This document shows positions 1 to 8,572 of a stretch of DNA of 57,830 nucleotides, piece by piece. The notes beneath the pieces were generated by a model. It did not search any database, was not told the DNA's origin, and was given only the letters and a program-made list of their open reading frames with translations. Position numbers and translations under genes: made by a program. Position 1 is the first letter of the stretch. Every line of letters starts with the position of its first letter. The DNA is from Candidatus Heimdallarchaeota archaeon (GTDB lineage: Archaea; Asgardarchaeota; Heimdallarchaeia; Heimdallarchaeales; Heimdallarchaeaceae). The DNA is taken from the NCBI GenBank assembly GCA_023132955.1, contig JAGLXK010000282.1, positions 1 to 57,830 of the forward strand. Reading direction: 5' to 3'.

Positions 1-860
1 ATTCCTTTGAGTTTTAGTCTTGCGACCGTAATTCCCAGGCGGAATGCTTAACGTGTTAACTTGCGGCAGTCCCGCAAAAAGCGAGACCATCTAGCATTCA
101 TCGTTTACGGCTAGGACTACAGGGGTCTCTAATCCCTTTCGCTCCCCTGGCTTTCATCCATCACCGTCGGAGATATTCCAGTGAACCGCCTTCGCCACTG
201 TGGGTCCTGCGAGAATCAACGCATTTCACCGCTTCTCTCGCAGTACCGTTCACCTCTCCTATTCCCTAGGTTAGTGGTATCTCTGACAGCCTACAAGTTA
301 AGCTTGCAGATTTAATCAGAGACCTACTTACCCGGCTACGGATGCTTTAAGCCCAATAATCGTCCTAGGCACTCGCAGAGCTGGTTTTACCGCGGCGGCT
401 GGCACCAGCCTTGCCCTCTGCTTGCTGTTGGAGCTACGAACACTCCATCACAGCCAAGGTTCTCCCTGGCACTCAGATTCGCGGTCTCACGCTTTCGCGC
501 ATTGGGCACAATTCCTAACTGCTGCACACCGTAGTGCTAGGACCAGTGTCTAAGTGTCCTTCTCGGGGCGCTAACTCTCATTACCCCTACCGATCATTGC
601 CTAAGTGATCCTTTACATCACTTACTAGCTAATCGGCCGCGGCCTCATCCTATGGCAAACCGAAGCCCATTTTAGTATTGGCTCCTTCCAGAATTCCATA
701 CCTATCGGGTATTAGTCTTAGTTTCCCAAGGTTATCCCCGTCCATAGGGCAGATTGGCGACGTGTTACTGAGCCTTTCGCCATGCCTCCGAAGAGACATT
801 AAACTTGCATGTCTATTGCGAATCTGATAGCACCTAGGTCCGGCATGATCAACCGGCTTC
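1..860 (-). rRNA. rrs: 16S ribosomal RNA, 5' half (cut by window start)
   Basis: The reverse strand reads as archaeal small-subunit rRNA. The 5' end is near 860 (GCCGGTTGATCATGCCGGA, 838-856). The 515-530 loop GTGCCAGCCGCCGCGGTAA lies around 387-405 (reverse strand), and the window edge falls at about E. coli position 920 (AAACTCAAAGGAAT). About 860 bases cover E. coli 1-920, the usual archaeal spacing, so I see no intron. No 23S or tRNA precedes it. The 3' half is outside the window. The helix-1 sequence has A where most archaea have C (GATCATGCC instead of GATCCTGCC). Confidence 0.97.
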
Positions 861-1336
861 CTGATTCGATTATGATACGATCTATTTGCTATCTTCCATG
901 AATTGAACTTTTTTAGCGCACATACACGTACTAGTGTTTTTTGTACATACTAAATTTGTTCCTTAAAATTCTCTAAATTTCTGTAGCATCAGAACATCTC
1001 GGAGTTCTTGTTTTCCTTGGAGGTGAGTGTAAAATTCATACAGTACTTTTTTATGTTTTGCAAGGGTTTTTTAAGTTATCGTTAAACGGCTTATTGTAGA
1101 CAGCCTCCAATAACTAATATTGCACACTTGCAGATATGATTACTGTCTCTTCTCTTTTATTGGTTGCGATTTAAGTGTTTTTTGCCGCTACAAAAAACCA
1201 ATCGTAAATTCAGAAGAATCAGTAAACGTAAAGGAGCGGATTCTTTTAGCCGAACCCGCTCTAAAGACATGGCTTAACATCCACTCATCAGACATGAGTC
1301 TGACTGTTCGTGGCAATATACTTAAATGGAGTTCGA

Positions 1337-1350
1337 TATATATACTTTGC
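1337..1350 (-). promoter_or_regulatory. Putative 16S rRNA promoter (BRE/TATA)
   Basis: On the minus strand GCAAAGTATATATA gives a purine-rich BRE followed by a TATA box, placing a start near 1312 and an rRNA leader of about 450 bases. It is the best TATA match in the leader, but the region is AT-rich, so the assignment is tentative. Confidence 0.35.
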
Positions 1351-1468
1351 TCTTTTTTCCGTTGTACAGTTTCCAGAATATTCACAGTTTAGAGGCTTAA
1401 AAGAGGTAAATTAACTCTGAAAGTATTTGACACAATTTTTCTTTGGAGATTAAAGATAATTCTCTAGT

Positions 1469-1549
1469 ACCACCTATGAGAAATAGAGGGTGGTGATAAG
1501 GAAAGGATAGTTTAGCTTTTTTAGCAATCGGGGGAATCCCTCTATTTCT
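1469..1549 (+). promoter_or_regulatory. Two overlapping hairpins upstream of the TPR-like gene
   Basis: ACCACC (1469-1474) can pair with GGTGGT (1489-1494). AGAAATAGAGGG (1479-1490) is perfectly complementary to CCCTCTATTTCT (1538-1549). The right arm of the first stem shares bases 1489-1490 with the left arm of the second, so the two compete. A T-rich run (TTCTTTCTTTTATTC) follows the second stem. The layout is like an attenuator or switch in the leader of the gene at 1672, or the end of a small RNA. Function is inferred only from base complementarity. Confidence 0.4.
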
Positions 1550-1671
1550 TTCTTTTATTCAAACAACTAATTGTATGCGAAGACGTTTTATACCTTTTTC
1601 TCTTAAATTATACAAAGTAAAACTAACAATTGATATCAGATCTTTGAGGAAAGGTATTGTGGGGATAAAGT

Positions 1672-3348
1672 ATGCTAGATACTGAAGAGTTTCAAAGAGC
1701 AAAGAAAAGAATACTTGAAAATAAAAGATTTTTACATGATTTGTCCTTTTTAGAAAATTACATAGATGATTTAGAACTTGTGTGTACTAATGAAAGATCA
1801 CTTGAATTAGCTTCTGTTCTGAATAGCATATTTATCAACATTGATGATATCGAAAGTGAAGATTTACGTTTAAAAATTCTAAATCTCTACTTTCAGCAAA
1901 TCTACTATTATGAGCAGAATCTAAATGAAGTCAAACAAATTCTAAAAAGAATGGAATCTATCGCCGCAAAATCTCAAAATGTAGAACATCTTGCTTATGT
2001 TTCTCTTTCAAAGTCTCTGGTAAAACGACTTGTTGGTTTAGTTAAAGATTCAAATTCACTAATATCTGATGCAATGAGTACAATAGAAATTAAAAGAGAA
2101 CAATACCCTGACACCTATTACAGAATTCTTTATACGTTTAGTATTTTCTCATGGATGAATAATAAAAATCACCTAGAAGTTATAAAAAATGTTGAAAAGT
2201 GTGTCAAATATTGGCATTCGAATCAAAATACTTTACCGATGATTACAGGGATTTTTAGATTGCTTAGATATTATAGTTTTTTAGGGAAAAAAGAAAAATT
2301 CAAACAGCTAATTTATTGGGTCTTTGAAGAAGAGAGAATGCAAGATAGCATACTTGACAGTCACTTTGCTTTACTCTACTCATTTGTTGGAAGGGTTTTT
2401 GCAATTAGATCTAGAATTGATGAAGCAATTCATTTTCTCTCAGATGCGTACAATAGAGTGAAAGAATCTAGCTCTCAAAAAACAAAGATGTATGAATATA
2501 TTGAGATTCTAAAGCTGCTATGCAGATGTTATGCTTTTCAAGGAAAATTTCAGTTGTCTTATGATACTTTAATGGAATTTTTAAATTTCATAGAAAGTGA
2601 TTTTGTGAAACAAAATTATCAAGGTATCAAAATGAAGAGATTATATTTTGGAGCATATTATACGCTATTATTTATTTTTGCTCAACTTGATATTAATATT
2701 GAAAATATTGAAGATGAAAAACTACGAAAGATTCATAACTATACAAAAACGCTTATTGAAAATTCTAATTTATCAGAAGAACTGCTATTTGATAATACAT
2801 TAGATGAACAACATCTAAATGAAATTAAGATTAAAAAAAGAACAAACCTTGATGAGTTTAATTTGCTGATTCATCAGCAATTACTTTCCTTAGAAGCCTT
2901 TACTGCTACAGATAAAACAATCGACAATCTCAGACTTATTAGAGATTATGTTTATAATCCATTATATGCAGATATTGTGCTTGGAAAAATTTATGTATCC
3001 ATTGGTAATTTCGAAGAATTTAGAGAAGTTGTTTTGAAAATAAGCGCACAAGAAGATCAAGCAGATACCCCTGTTCTAAAGTTGTGGATTAAACTATTCA
3101 AGTTGCTAAAAAGATACTTGGAAAATCCAGCAAATAAAGAGGTGTTAGAAGAATTTGGTGATTTGGCTATTTTTTGTAAAAATAACAATTTTATAAAAAT
3201 GGCAGAAGAGGTGAATCTTTTTCTAAAGTTAATAACCTCTACAAAAGCTATAGATTCTTTAGTTGATAAGTTTCAACAGACAGCTTTTGCTGATATTTAT
3301 GATAAACAATCAAAACAGATGGTTGTTGAATTTCTCGATAGTAAATGA
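1672..3348 (+). CDS. TPR-like alpha-solenoid protein (paralogue of 32296-33870)
   Basis: A 558-residue all-helical, charged protein with no signal peptide, membrane segment or N-terminal HTH. Helical pairs of TPR character recur through most of its length (for example around residues 75-130 and 230-330), suggesting a cytosolic solenoid that binds a peptide or protein. It aligns over its first half with the protein at 32296: '(E/R)L(V/I)C(T/A)NE(R/K)S', a shared YEQNL/HFKENL segment and '(R/E)MESIAAK/EMSQIATK'. The start ATG follows TTGTGGGGATAAAG. Downstream on the opposite strand lies a 20-residue microprotein gene (3398-3460). Two relatives of that microprotein sit next to the paralogue. 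Function is unknown; a receptor-like role for the short peptides is inference. Confidence 0.8.
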   Translation: MLDTEEFQRAKKRILENKRFLHDLSFLENYIDDLELVCTNERSLELASVLNSIFINIDDIESEDLRLKILNLYFQQIYYYEQNLNEVKQILKRMESIAAKSQNVEHLAYVSLSKSLVKRLVGLVKDSNSLISDAMSTIEIKREQYPDTYYRILYTFSIFSWMNNKNHLEVIKNVEKCVKYWHSNQNTLPMITGIFRLLRYYSFLGKKEKFKQLIYWVFEEERMQDSILDSHFALLYSFVGRVFAIRSRIDEAIHFLSDAYNRVKESSSQKTKMYEYIEILKLLCRCYAFQGKFQLSYDTLMEFLNFIESDFVKQNYQGIKMKRLYFGAYYTLLFIFAQLDINIENIEDEKLRKIHNYTKTLIENSNLSEELLFDNTLDEQHLNEIKIKKRTNLDEFNLLIHQQLLSLEAFTATDKTIDNLRLIRDYVYNPLYADIVLGKIYVSIGNFEEFREVVLKISAQEDQADTPVLKLWIKLFKLLKRYLENPANKEVLEEFGDLAIFCKNNNFIKMAEEVNLFLKLITSTKAIDSLVDKFQQTAFADIYDKQSKQMVVEFLDSK

Positions 3349-3397
3349 AATAATTTGAAATAAAAAATAAAAAAGGTTTCCAAACGGAATTATCCTT

Positions 3398-3460
3398 TTA
3401 AGGGTACCATTCAGGTGGTAAGCAATCATCGTCGTCTGTTGGGTCGTAATATCGCATCAT
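3398..3460 (-). CDS. Microprotein of the MM-YDP-DDD-PPxWxP family (20 aa)
   Basis: On the minus strand a 21-codon frame encodes MMRYYDPTDDDDCLPPEWYP. It is recognisable only because the two frames at 31656 and 32121 encode the same pattern (MM, YDP, acidic run, PPxWxP at the C terminus). The leader is also shared: CTATCCGAGATGAAATATGATG here against CTTTCCAAGAGTTGAAAC before ATGATG there. A TATA-like AGCTTAATATC lies at about 3504-3514. It converges on the TPR-like gene at 1672 and diverges from the ATPase at 3604. It has no signal peptide or membrane segment. Function is unknown. Confidence 0.65.
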   Translation of the reverse strand: MMRYYDPTDDDDCLPPEWYP

Positions 3461-3603
3461 ATTTCATCTCGGATAGTTTTACTGATATTTACCTCAAGAA
3501 AAGATATTAAGCTCCCAAAACATTTTGTGCCAACATCTAATTGGAAAAATATAGTTTTCACACTTTTTTTGGTATTTTTATATCCTAAGGTGGTCAATAT
3601 ACT

Positions 3604-6435
3604 ATGGCTAAAAAGAAGAAATTGCAGTTTCGTTATAATTCTAATAAACAACAACAAACTAATACTAGAAGGATTATTAGAGTGATTCTTCCTTGGATTT
3701 GTGTAATTGTTATTGGTTTTGTTTCTTTTATATTTCTCTTTCCAGAGTTACTGAAATTGTTTCCATCTGATTTTTTCGTTTCTATAGCCGCTTTCAGTGA
3801 AAAAACTGCTCTTTTCTTGAAAGGTCTCTTTGTTACTCTCTTTACTAATTTGGCCTTCATTTCCTCAATTTCAGCTATACTCTTAATTTTCATTGCAGTT
3901 AGATTATTACCTTTCTACAACATTGATGATGCAAAATTCTACACTCAAAAGAAATTGTTTCTACCCTTCTTTTTTAGAAAGATTGGTGTAGTAATGGTTT
4001 CTTCCTCAACAGGAAATGGCAACAATAAATTTAATCACAGTAGCTATGCTAACAAGATTCACGAAGCCTTCGTTAATTGTCTTTCATTGAGAACAAAAGA
4101 TAAAATGTTAGCAATTTATAAACATGCTAAGGGAGTAAGCATATTTTTTCCAGTTATTTCTAGAGGTTGGTTAAAGGACAGAACTAATCAACGATTAAAT
4201 CGAGACATTATCTTCATTTCTAATTCCATTGATAGTCATTATGATTGCAGAATTAAAACTTTGAATGGTGATCAGACTAAAGATCTTGTTCAAGCTCTGA
4301 ATCAAATGAAAGCCAAGAGTAAAATTGAATCTTCTTCTGAGTTGATTACTCAATTTAACATGACTGATCAAATGTATAACATCTTTGTTAAGAATGATAT
4401 AAAGGATACTTGTTTTATCATTAAGACAGATAAGAAAAGGAGAGAATCCAAGAAAATTGTTTTTGATCTTCTTCTTCTATCTGAAGACAATGCTACAGAG
4501 TCATTTATTTTAAATGCGTCTGGTTTGTCCAAAAAGAAAAGAAAAATTATAGCACCTAACAAGAATTTCCTCAATCTAGTTTTTTCCCCAATTCGTAAGA
4601 AAGAATCTGTATTAATTGATGATGTCGCTTCCTTAGTGCATGTTCCTATGGCTTATAGGGGTGGATCTTTACCCGTTAGTGCTGTGAAAGATGGTTTTGG
4701 CACTTCTTTTCTAAGGGGTGAAGATGAACAAATCCTTGTTGGTAAAATGGTAGGTGACAGTGATGTGGGAAAAGAGATTTTCCTTAGCTTAAAAGATTTC
4801 TTGCTTAATCTTGAGGTTGCAGGGCAAATTGGTCGAGGAAAATCTTACTTAATCACCTCTGTTATTGGACAACTACTGGAAAATAAGGTCAGTACATTAG
4901 TTTTCGATATTAAGGGTGAATATGCTAGAACATTCACAGACCACCCAAATGTTGAGATATACACAATTGGAAAACCCCATCCATTATGTTTGAATATTTT
5001 TGAAACCACTGATTCGGATGATTTACATAATACTTTGCTAATTATTGAGGAAATGCTGGTTTCTTCAAATCAAGAGTTTACACCTGCAATGAAGAATCTG
5101 TTTGAGAGTGCGCTCATATTAACTCACAGCTCCCCAAAGAGGAATTTACAAGTCTTTGTGGAAAATATCTTCAAGGTTTCACGCGAATTACAAACTCATT
5201 CCAACATTACCTATTTACAGCAGACAATAGATGCTGTTTTGAATAGATTGAATTTCATTTTCAATCCGATTAATTTTGAGATTCTAGGGGCTATGAGAAC
5301 CACTTTAGATCTTTCACTTCTAGATAAAGGTAAGAGTATTATTCTTGATTTAAGCCAATTTCAAAGAAGAGCAGCAAGACCCTCAGATATTTTTTTAGTG
5401 TGTAATTTGATACTCAAAATGCTCTATAGACAAGCATCTGCAAAAGAAATGACACGCAATTTGAGATATTTAGTAGTCCTAGAAGAAGCGATCAATATAA
5501 TCCCTAATTTCTATCACTCTGAAAGCTCTGCATCTTTAATTACTGCTGAAAATAATTTTTTATTGGGAAGAAGCCTAGGTATAGGACACATCACAATATT
5601 TCAAATGTGGGATAGTGTAAGCAAAATTGTTCATGGTAATTCTGCTACTAAGTTTGTATTCAGATCAAGTGAAAAAACAGATATCATTGCTAAGGCTCTA
5701 AATTTGGAAGAGGATGAAATATCTAACATTCAGAGCTTACCTTCACGACATTGTTTCTTGTTCTTCGAAGGTTCAGATTCTGCTGTAAAGATTCAAACGC
5801 TAGACTTAATAACAGATCCTATTAGTTTTGCAGAATACCAGGTAAAAATGTTAAAAAAATATGGTAGAAGCGTTTTTCCGCTGTTGTTTAAAAGCTTCAT
5901 AGATATGCGAACTTCAATTTTTCAACAGAGCAACGCAAATGCTGTTGGAAGAGGCAAGAAATTAGCAAGCAAAAAACATGATCTATCGCAAAACAAATTG
6001 GATAATTTCATACCAAGAAATGTATTGAAAGTCGATTCTAACAAGAAAATGATTGTAGAAAAAGATACTTTAGATTTCATTTCTTCCGCTGGACTACTGC
6101 CTGAAAATCTGATATGCGAACAATTGTGTTTTCAGGAGGATGGCGGAAAAAACTGCATGAAGTATAATATGGGAGCAAAAGTTGTGAAATCCACTATACT
6201 CAATGAATGTTCCACTGAGGAGATTTCTATTTTGCTTACTGATGTAGGAGAACTTAATTCCTTGGTTTCCGCAATATCTACGAAGAGAAACCTTGAATTC
6301 GATGAAAATCTAGTCTTTTGTACAGTAAAAACTTTGGTTGTGGACTTTATTTCAGAGAATATCCTAACTCCAAATGAAGCTTACAGCATTCTCACAAGAT
6401 TCTCTCTTGGGATTAAAGAGACAATAAATACTTAA
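3604..6435 (+). CDS. Membrane-anchored HerA/VirB4-like ATPase
   Basis: A 943-residue protein. A basic N terminus is followed by two hydrophobic segments (about residues 22-47 and 72-98), so it is anchored in the membrane with the rest in the cytosol. The C-terminal half is a HerA/FtsK-type P-loop ATPase: Walker A GQIGRGKS (K413), Walker B LVVLEEA (E627-E628) and a sensor-like HITIFQMWDS near 662. The middle (100-380) is not recognisable. The tail carries a cysteine pattern (around 840-857) of unclear meaning. The ATG follows AAGGTGGTC. Relatives move DNA or protein across membranes (VirB4/TraG) or process DNA ends (HerA). No nuclease or conjugation partner is adjacent, so the substrate is unknown. 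Confidence 0.75.
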   Translation: MAKKKKLQFRYNSNKQQQTNTRRIIRVILPWICVIVIGFVSFIFLFPELLKLFPSDFFVSIAAFSEKTALFLKGLFVTLFTNLAFISSISAILLIFIAVRLLPFYNIDDAKFYTQKKLFLPFFFRKIGVVMVSSSTGNGNNKFNHSSYANKIHEAFVNCLSLRTKDKMLAIYKHAKGVSIFFPVISRGWLKDRTNQRLNRDIIFISNSIDSHYDCRIKTLNGDQTKDLVQALNQMKAKSKIESSSELITQFNMTDQMYNIFVKNDIKDTCFIIKTDKKRRESKKIVFDLLLLSEDNATESFILNASGLSKKKRKIIAPNKNFLNLVFSPIRKKESVLIDDVASLVHVPMAYRGGSLPVSAVKDGFGTSFLRGEDEQILVGKMVGDSDVGKEIFLSLKDFLLNLEVAGQIGRGKSYLITSVIGQLLENKVSTLVFDIKGEYARTFTDHPNVEIYTIGKPHPLCLNIFETTDSDDLHNTLLIIEEMLVSSNQEFTPAMKNLFESALILTHSSPKRNLQVFVENIFKVSRELQTHSNITYLQQTIDAVLNRLNFIFNPINFEILGAMRTTLDLSLLDKGKSIILDLSQFQRRAARPSDIFLVCNLILKMLYRQASAKEMTRNLRYLVVLEEAINIIPNFYHSESSASLITAENNFLLGRSLGIGHITIFQMWDSVSKIVHGNSATKFVFRSSEKTDIIAKALNLEEDEISNIQSLPSRHCFLFFEGSDSAVKIQTLDLITDPISFAEYQVKMLKKYGRSVFPLLFKSFIDMRTSIFQQSNANAVGRGKKLASKKHDLSQNKLDNFIPRNVLKVDSNKKMIVEKDTLDFISSAGLLPENLICEQLCFQEDGGKNCMKYNMGAKVVKSTILNECSTEEISILLTDVGELNSLVSAISTKRNLEFDENLVFCTVKTLVVDFISENILTPNEAYSILTRFSLGIKETINT

Positions 6436-6495
6436 TCATACTCTCGCATTTGATAAGATTTAAAAGCAGACATTCTTTTCTTCTCTTAAGTTCTG

Positions 6496-6539
6496 ACCAC
6501 GCTGACCGTTGTCAATGGGCTTAACGGAAGTGGTAGAGG
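6496..6539 (+). promoter_or_regulatory. Hairpin in the uL1 leader, possible L1 autoregulatory site
   Basis: ACCAC (6496-6500) pairs with GTGGT (6530-6534), and inside it CCGTT (6506-6510) pairs with AACGG (6523-6527), leaving an asymmetric internal loop. The GAGG ribosome site (6536-6539) and ATG 6549 follow directly. The segment GTGGTAGAGGCT resembles GTGGGAGGCT of the L1-binding region of 23S rRNA. Ribosomal L1 is known to repress its own operon by binding an rRNA mimic in archaea and bacteria. That this is such a mimic is inference. Confidence 0.45.
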
Positions 6540-6548
6540 CTGATACTT

Positions 6549-7190
6549 ATGGTAGAACAAGAACTTAAAATTGCAATTGAAAAAATGAAAAAGGATTCAC
6601 CTGCTCGTAAGTTCGTTGAATCAGTTGATATAGCAATCAATCTCAAAGATATTAATCTTCAGGATCCTTCAAAGAGGTTTCAGATGGATGTTAGACTTCC
6701 TCACCCTCTAGAGAAAGATATTAAGATTTGTGTGCTTGGAGAAGGATCACATCTAGTAGACGCTGAATCAGCGGGAGCAGCTAGAATCATCAATAAAGAT
6801 GAATTGGACAACATTAGTAGAGAACCCAAGATAGCAAAGAAATTAGCCCAACAATATGATTTCTTTATCGCAACAGCTTCATTGATGCCAACCATTGGTA
6901 GAAGTTTGGGAAAGTTCCTTGGTCCTCGCGGTAAAATGCCTAGACCTTTACCCCCAACTGCACCAATCGAACCGCTCATCAATGACTTTCAAACGACAAT
7001 ACAAGTCCGTCTGAGACAATCCCCCGTTATTAATGCTAGGATTGCTACTATAGCTATGGAAAATGATTCTATAGTTGAGAATGCATTGACTGTACTAAGA
7101 AACGTTGAAAACAGACTCGAAAAAGGGGAAAATAACATACGTACAATTTACATTAAAACTACAATGGGTCCTGCAATAAAGGTTAAGTAG
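6549..7190 (+). CDS. rpl1: Ribosomal protein uL1
   Basis: 213 residues, normal length for archaeal uL1 of the mobile L1 stalk near the E site. The family signature is clear: the ATASLMPTIGRSLGKFLGPRGKMPRPLPP segment around residues 111-138, and the C-terminal IRTIYIKTTMGPAIKV. It starts the uL1-uL10-aP1 operon and is followed after 8 bases by uL10. uL11, which often precedes uL1 in archaea, is absent here. The leader hairpin may mediate autoregulation. Confidence 0.97.
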   Translation: MVEQELKIAIEKMKKDSPARKFVESVDIAINLKDINLQDPSKRFQMDVRLPHPLEKDIKICVLGEGSHLVDAESAGAARIINKDELDNISREPKIAKKLAQQYDFFIATASLMPTIGRSLGKFLGPRGKMPRPLPPTAPIEPLINDFQTTIQVRLRQSPVINARIATIAMENDSIVENALTVLRNVENRLEKGENNIRTIYIKTTMGPAIKVK

Positions 7191-7198
7191 GTGACAAG

Positions 7199-8203
7199 AT
7201 GTCAACCGTAAAAGTTTCTGAAAAGAAAAAACAAATAGTTGAGAAACTAAAGAACGATCTCACATCCTATCCCATTATTGGACTCGTTAGAATTGATAAT
7301 ATCAATGCAAGCGTTGTTCAAAGAATGAGAAAAGATTTACGAAAGGATGCTAAAATTGTTATGGCTAGAAATAGCTTAATGAGAATCGCTATTTCTGATT
7401 TGAAGAAAAAGGTTCCAGGTATTGAAAAATTATTAGAATACATTGTTGGTTCCTGCGCATTCTTACTAAGTGAAACAAATCCTTACAAATTAGCGACTTT
7501 CATGGATGAGAATAAAGTACCCGCACCAGCAAAAGCTGGACAATACGCACCTAATGATGTTATAATTAGACCAATGAATACAGGAATCCCTCCTGGACCT
7601 GTCATTGCTGAATTACAATCATTAGGACTCAAAACAAGGATTGAAGGAGGACAAATACGTATCGCAGAGGAAGCGGTTGTAACTAAAGAAGGTGACCGTG
7701 TAAATAGAACCGTTGCTCTTCTTCTAAGAAGATTAGACATCAATCCCTTTCAAACTGGTTTAAGTTTTGTTGTTGCTTTTGAAGACGGGGAAATCATTCC
7801 TGGGGATGCTTTATTACTTGATTATGAGCAATATAGAGCAAACATTCAATGGGCTTACAATTCTGCTTTGAATCTAGCAGTTAATGCTGGATTTGTAACA
7901 AAACAAAGCTTGTTGTTGATACTTTCAAATGCTCATCAATTAGCTCTCAATCTTTCAGTTAATGCTGGATTTCTAACTAAGAAATCTCTGTCATTAATTC
8001 TAACAAAAGCAGTTCGAGGATCTCTTTCTGTCGCAGCTTTTGTAGCAGAAAAAGATTCGAGAGCTTTATCAGACAAAGCTCAGACCAAACTTTCTGAAGC
8101 TCCAAAAGTTCAACAGACTGAAACTATTGTAGCTGAAGAACCCGAGGAAGAATCTGAGGAAGAACCCGAGGAAGATCTAGGATTAGGATCGTTATTTGGA
8201 TAG
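7199..8203 (+). CDS. rpl10: Ribosomal protein uL10 (P0)
   Basis: 334 residues. The base of the ribosomal stalk, which binds 23S rRNA and recruits aP1 dimers and GTPase factors. The N-terminal rRNA-binding domain (VRIDNINASVVQRMRKDLR) is followed by the archaeal/eukaryotic insertion domain. A duplicated helix then appears (ALNLAVNAGFVTKQS and ALNLSVNAGFLTKKS, about residues 222-255), each copy a docking site for an aP1 dimer. The acidic tail ends in LGLGSLFG. The ATG follows GGTGA. The stop is next to the aP1 ribosome site. Confidence 0.97.
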   Translation: MSTVKVSEKKKQIVEKLKNDLTSYPIIGLVRIDNINASVVQRMRKDLRKDAKIVMARNSLMRIAISDLKKKVPGIEKLLEYIVGSCAFLLSETNPYKLATFMDENKVPAPAKAGQYAPNDVIIRPMNTGIPPGPVIAELQSLGLKTRIEGGQIRIAEEAVVTKEGDRVNRTVALLLRRLDINPFQTGLSFVVAFEDGEIIPGDALLLDYEQYRANIQWAYNSALNLAVNAGFVTKQSLLLILSNAHQLALNLSVNAGFLTKKSLSLILTKAVRGSLSVAAFVAEKDSRALSDKAQTKLSEAPKVQQTETIVAEEPEEESEEEPEEDLGLGSLFG

Positions 8204-8212
8204 GTGAAAAAT

Positions 8213-8518
8213 ATGGAATATGTATATGCAGCATTAATACTTCATGAATTAGGTGAAAATATTACTCAAACAAAGGTAAAAGGAATACTTGAAGCCGCTG
8301 GAGCAAAAGTAGATGAATCTCGAATTAAAGCTTTAGTAGCAGCCTTGAAAGACGTTAATATTGAAGAAGCTTTGAAAGCTACTGTTATGGCTGCTGCACC
8401 AGCTGCAGCATCTCCTGGAGCTGCAAGTGATAAAGCAGCACCCGCAGAAGCTAATGAAGAAAAAGAAGAAGAACCAGAAGAAGATGCCGATTTAGGTCTA
8501 AGTGCTCTATTCGGTTAG
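8213..8518 (+). CDS. rpl12: Ribosomal stalk protein aP1 (L12)
   Basis: 101 residues from ATG 8213. An upstream in-frame GTG at 8204 is part of the ribosome site GGTGAAAAAT, and all relatives begin MEYVYAALILHELG, so 8213 is the start. The helical dimerisation domain (1-60) is followed by an Ala/Pro hinge, an acidic run and the terminal LGLSALFG shared with uL10, which contacts elongation factors. Last gene of the stalk operon. Confidence 0.97.
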   Translation: MEYVYAALILHELGENITQTKVKGILEAAGAKVDESRIKALVAALKDVNIEEALKATVMAAAPAAASPGAASDKAAPAEANEEKEEEPEEDADLGLSALFG

Positions 8519-8572
8519 AATTTTCTATTTCCTTCTTATTTTCTTTTTCAATATCTTTTTATTTATTTTTTA
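8519..8572 (+). terminator. T-rich terminator of the stalk operon
   Basis: After the aP1 stop the plus strand carries repeated T runs (TTTTCTATTTCCTTCTTATTTTC, then TTTTTATTTATTTTTT). Archaeal polymerase terminates on such U-rich tracts without needing a hairpin. The tract lies between convergent genes. Confidence 0.55.

Larger units (their letters stand above)
861..1671. other. 16S rRNA leader and intergenic region
   Basis: About 800 bases without a credible protein gene. The first part is the AT-rich 5' leader of the 16S transcript (minus strand). It contains a GC-rich hairpin at 1234-1261 and a TATA-like box at 1337-1344. From about 1465 to 1555 there are two overlapping inverted repeats upstream of the TPR-like gene at 1672. 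Open frames at 1120-1392 and 1188-1385 have no start signal, no family resemblance and odd composition, so I do not call them. Confidence 0.6.

Noticed and set aside
1120-1392. 90-residue open frame between 16S and the TPR-like gene, and an opposite 65-residue frame
   Set aside because: No ribosome site or family resemblance, and the frames cover the GC-rich hairpin and the putative rRNA promoter in the 16S leader.
7850-8040. Internal repeat in uL10 as an unusual duplication
   Set aside because: Tandem helices for aP1 dimers are normal in archaeal uL10.
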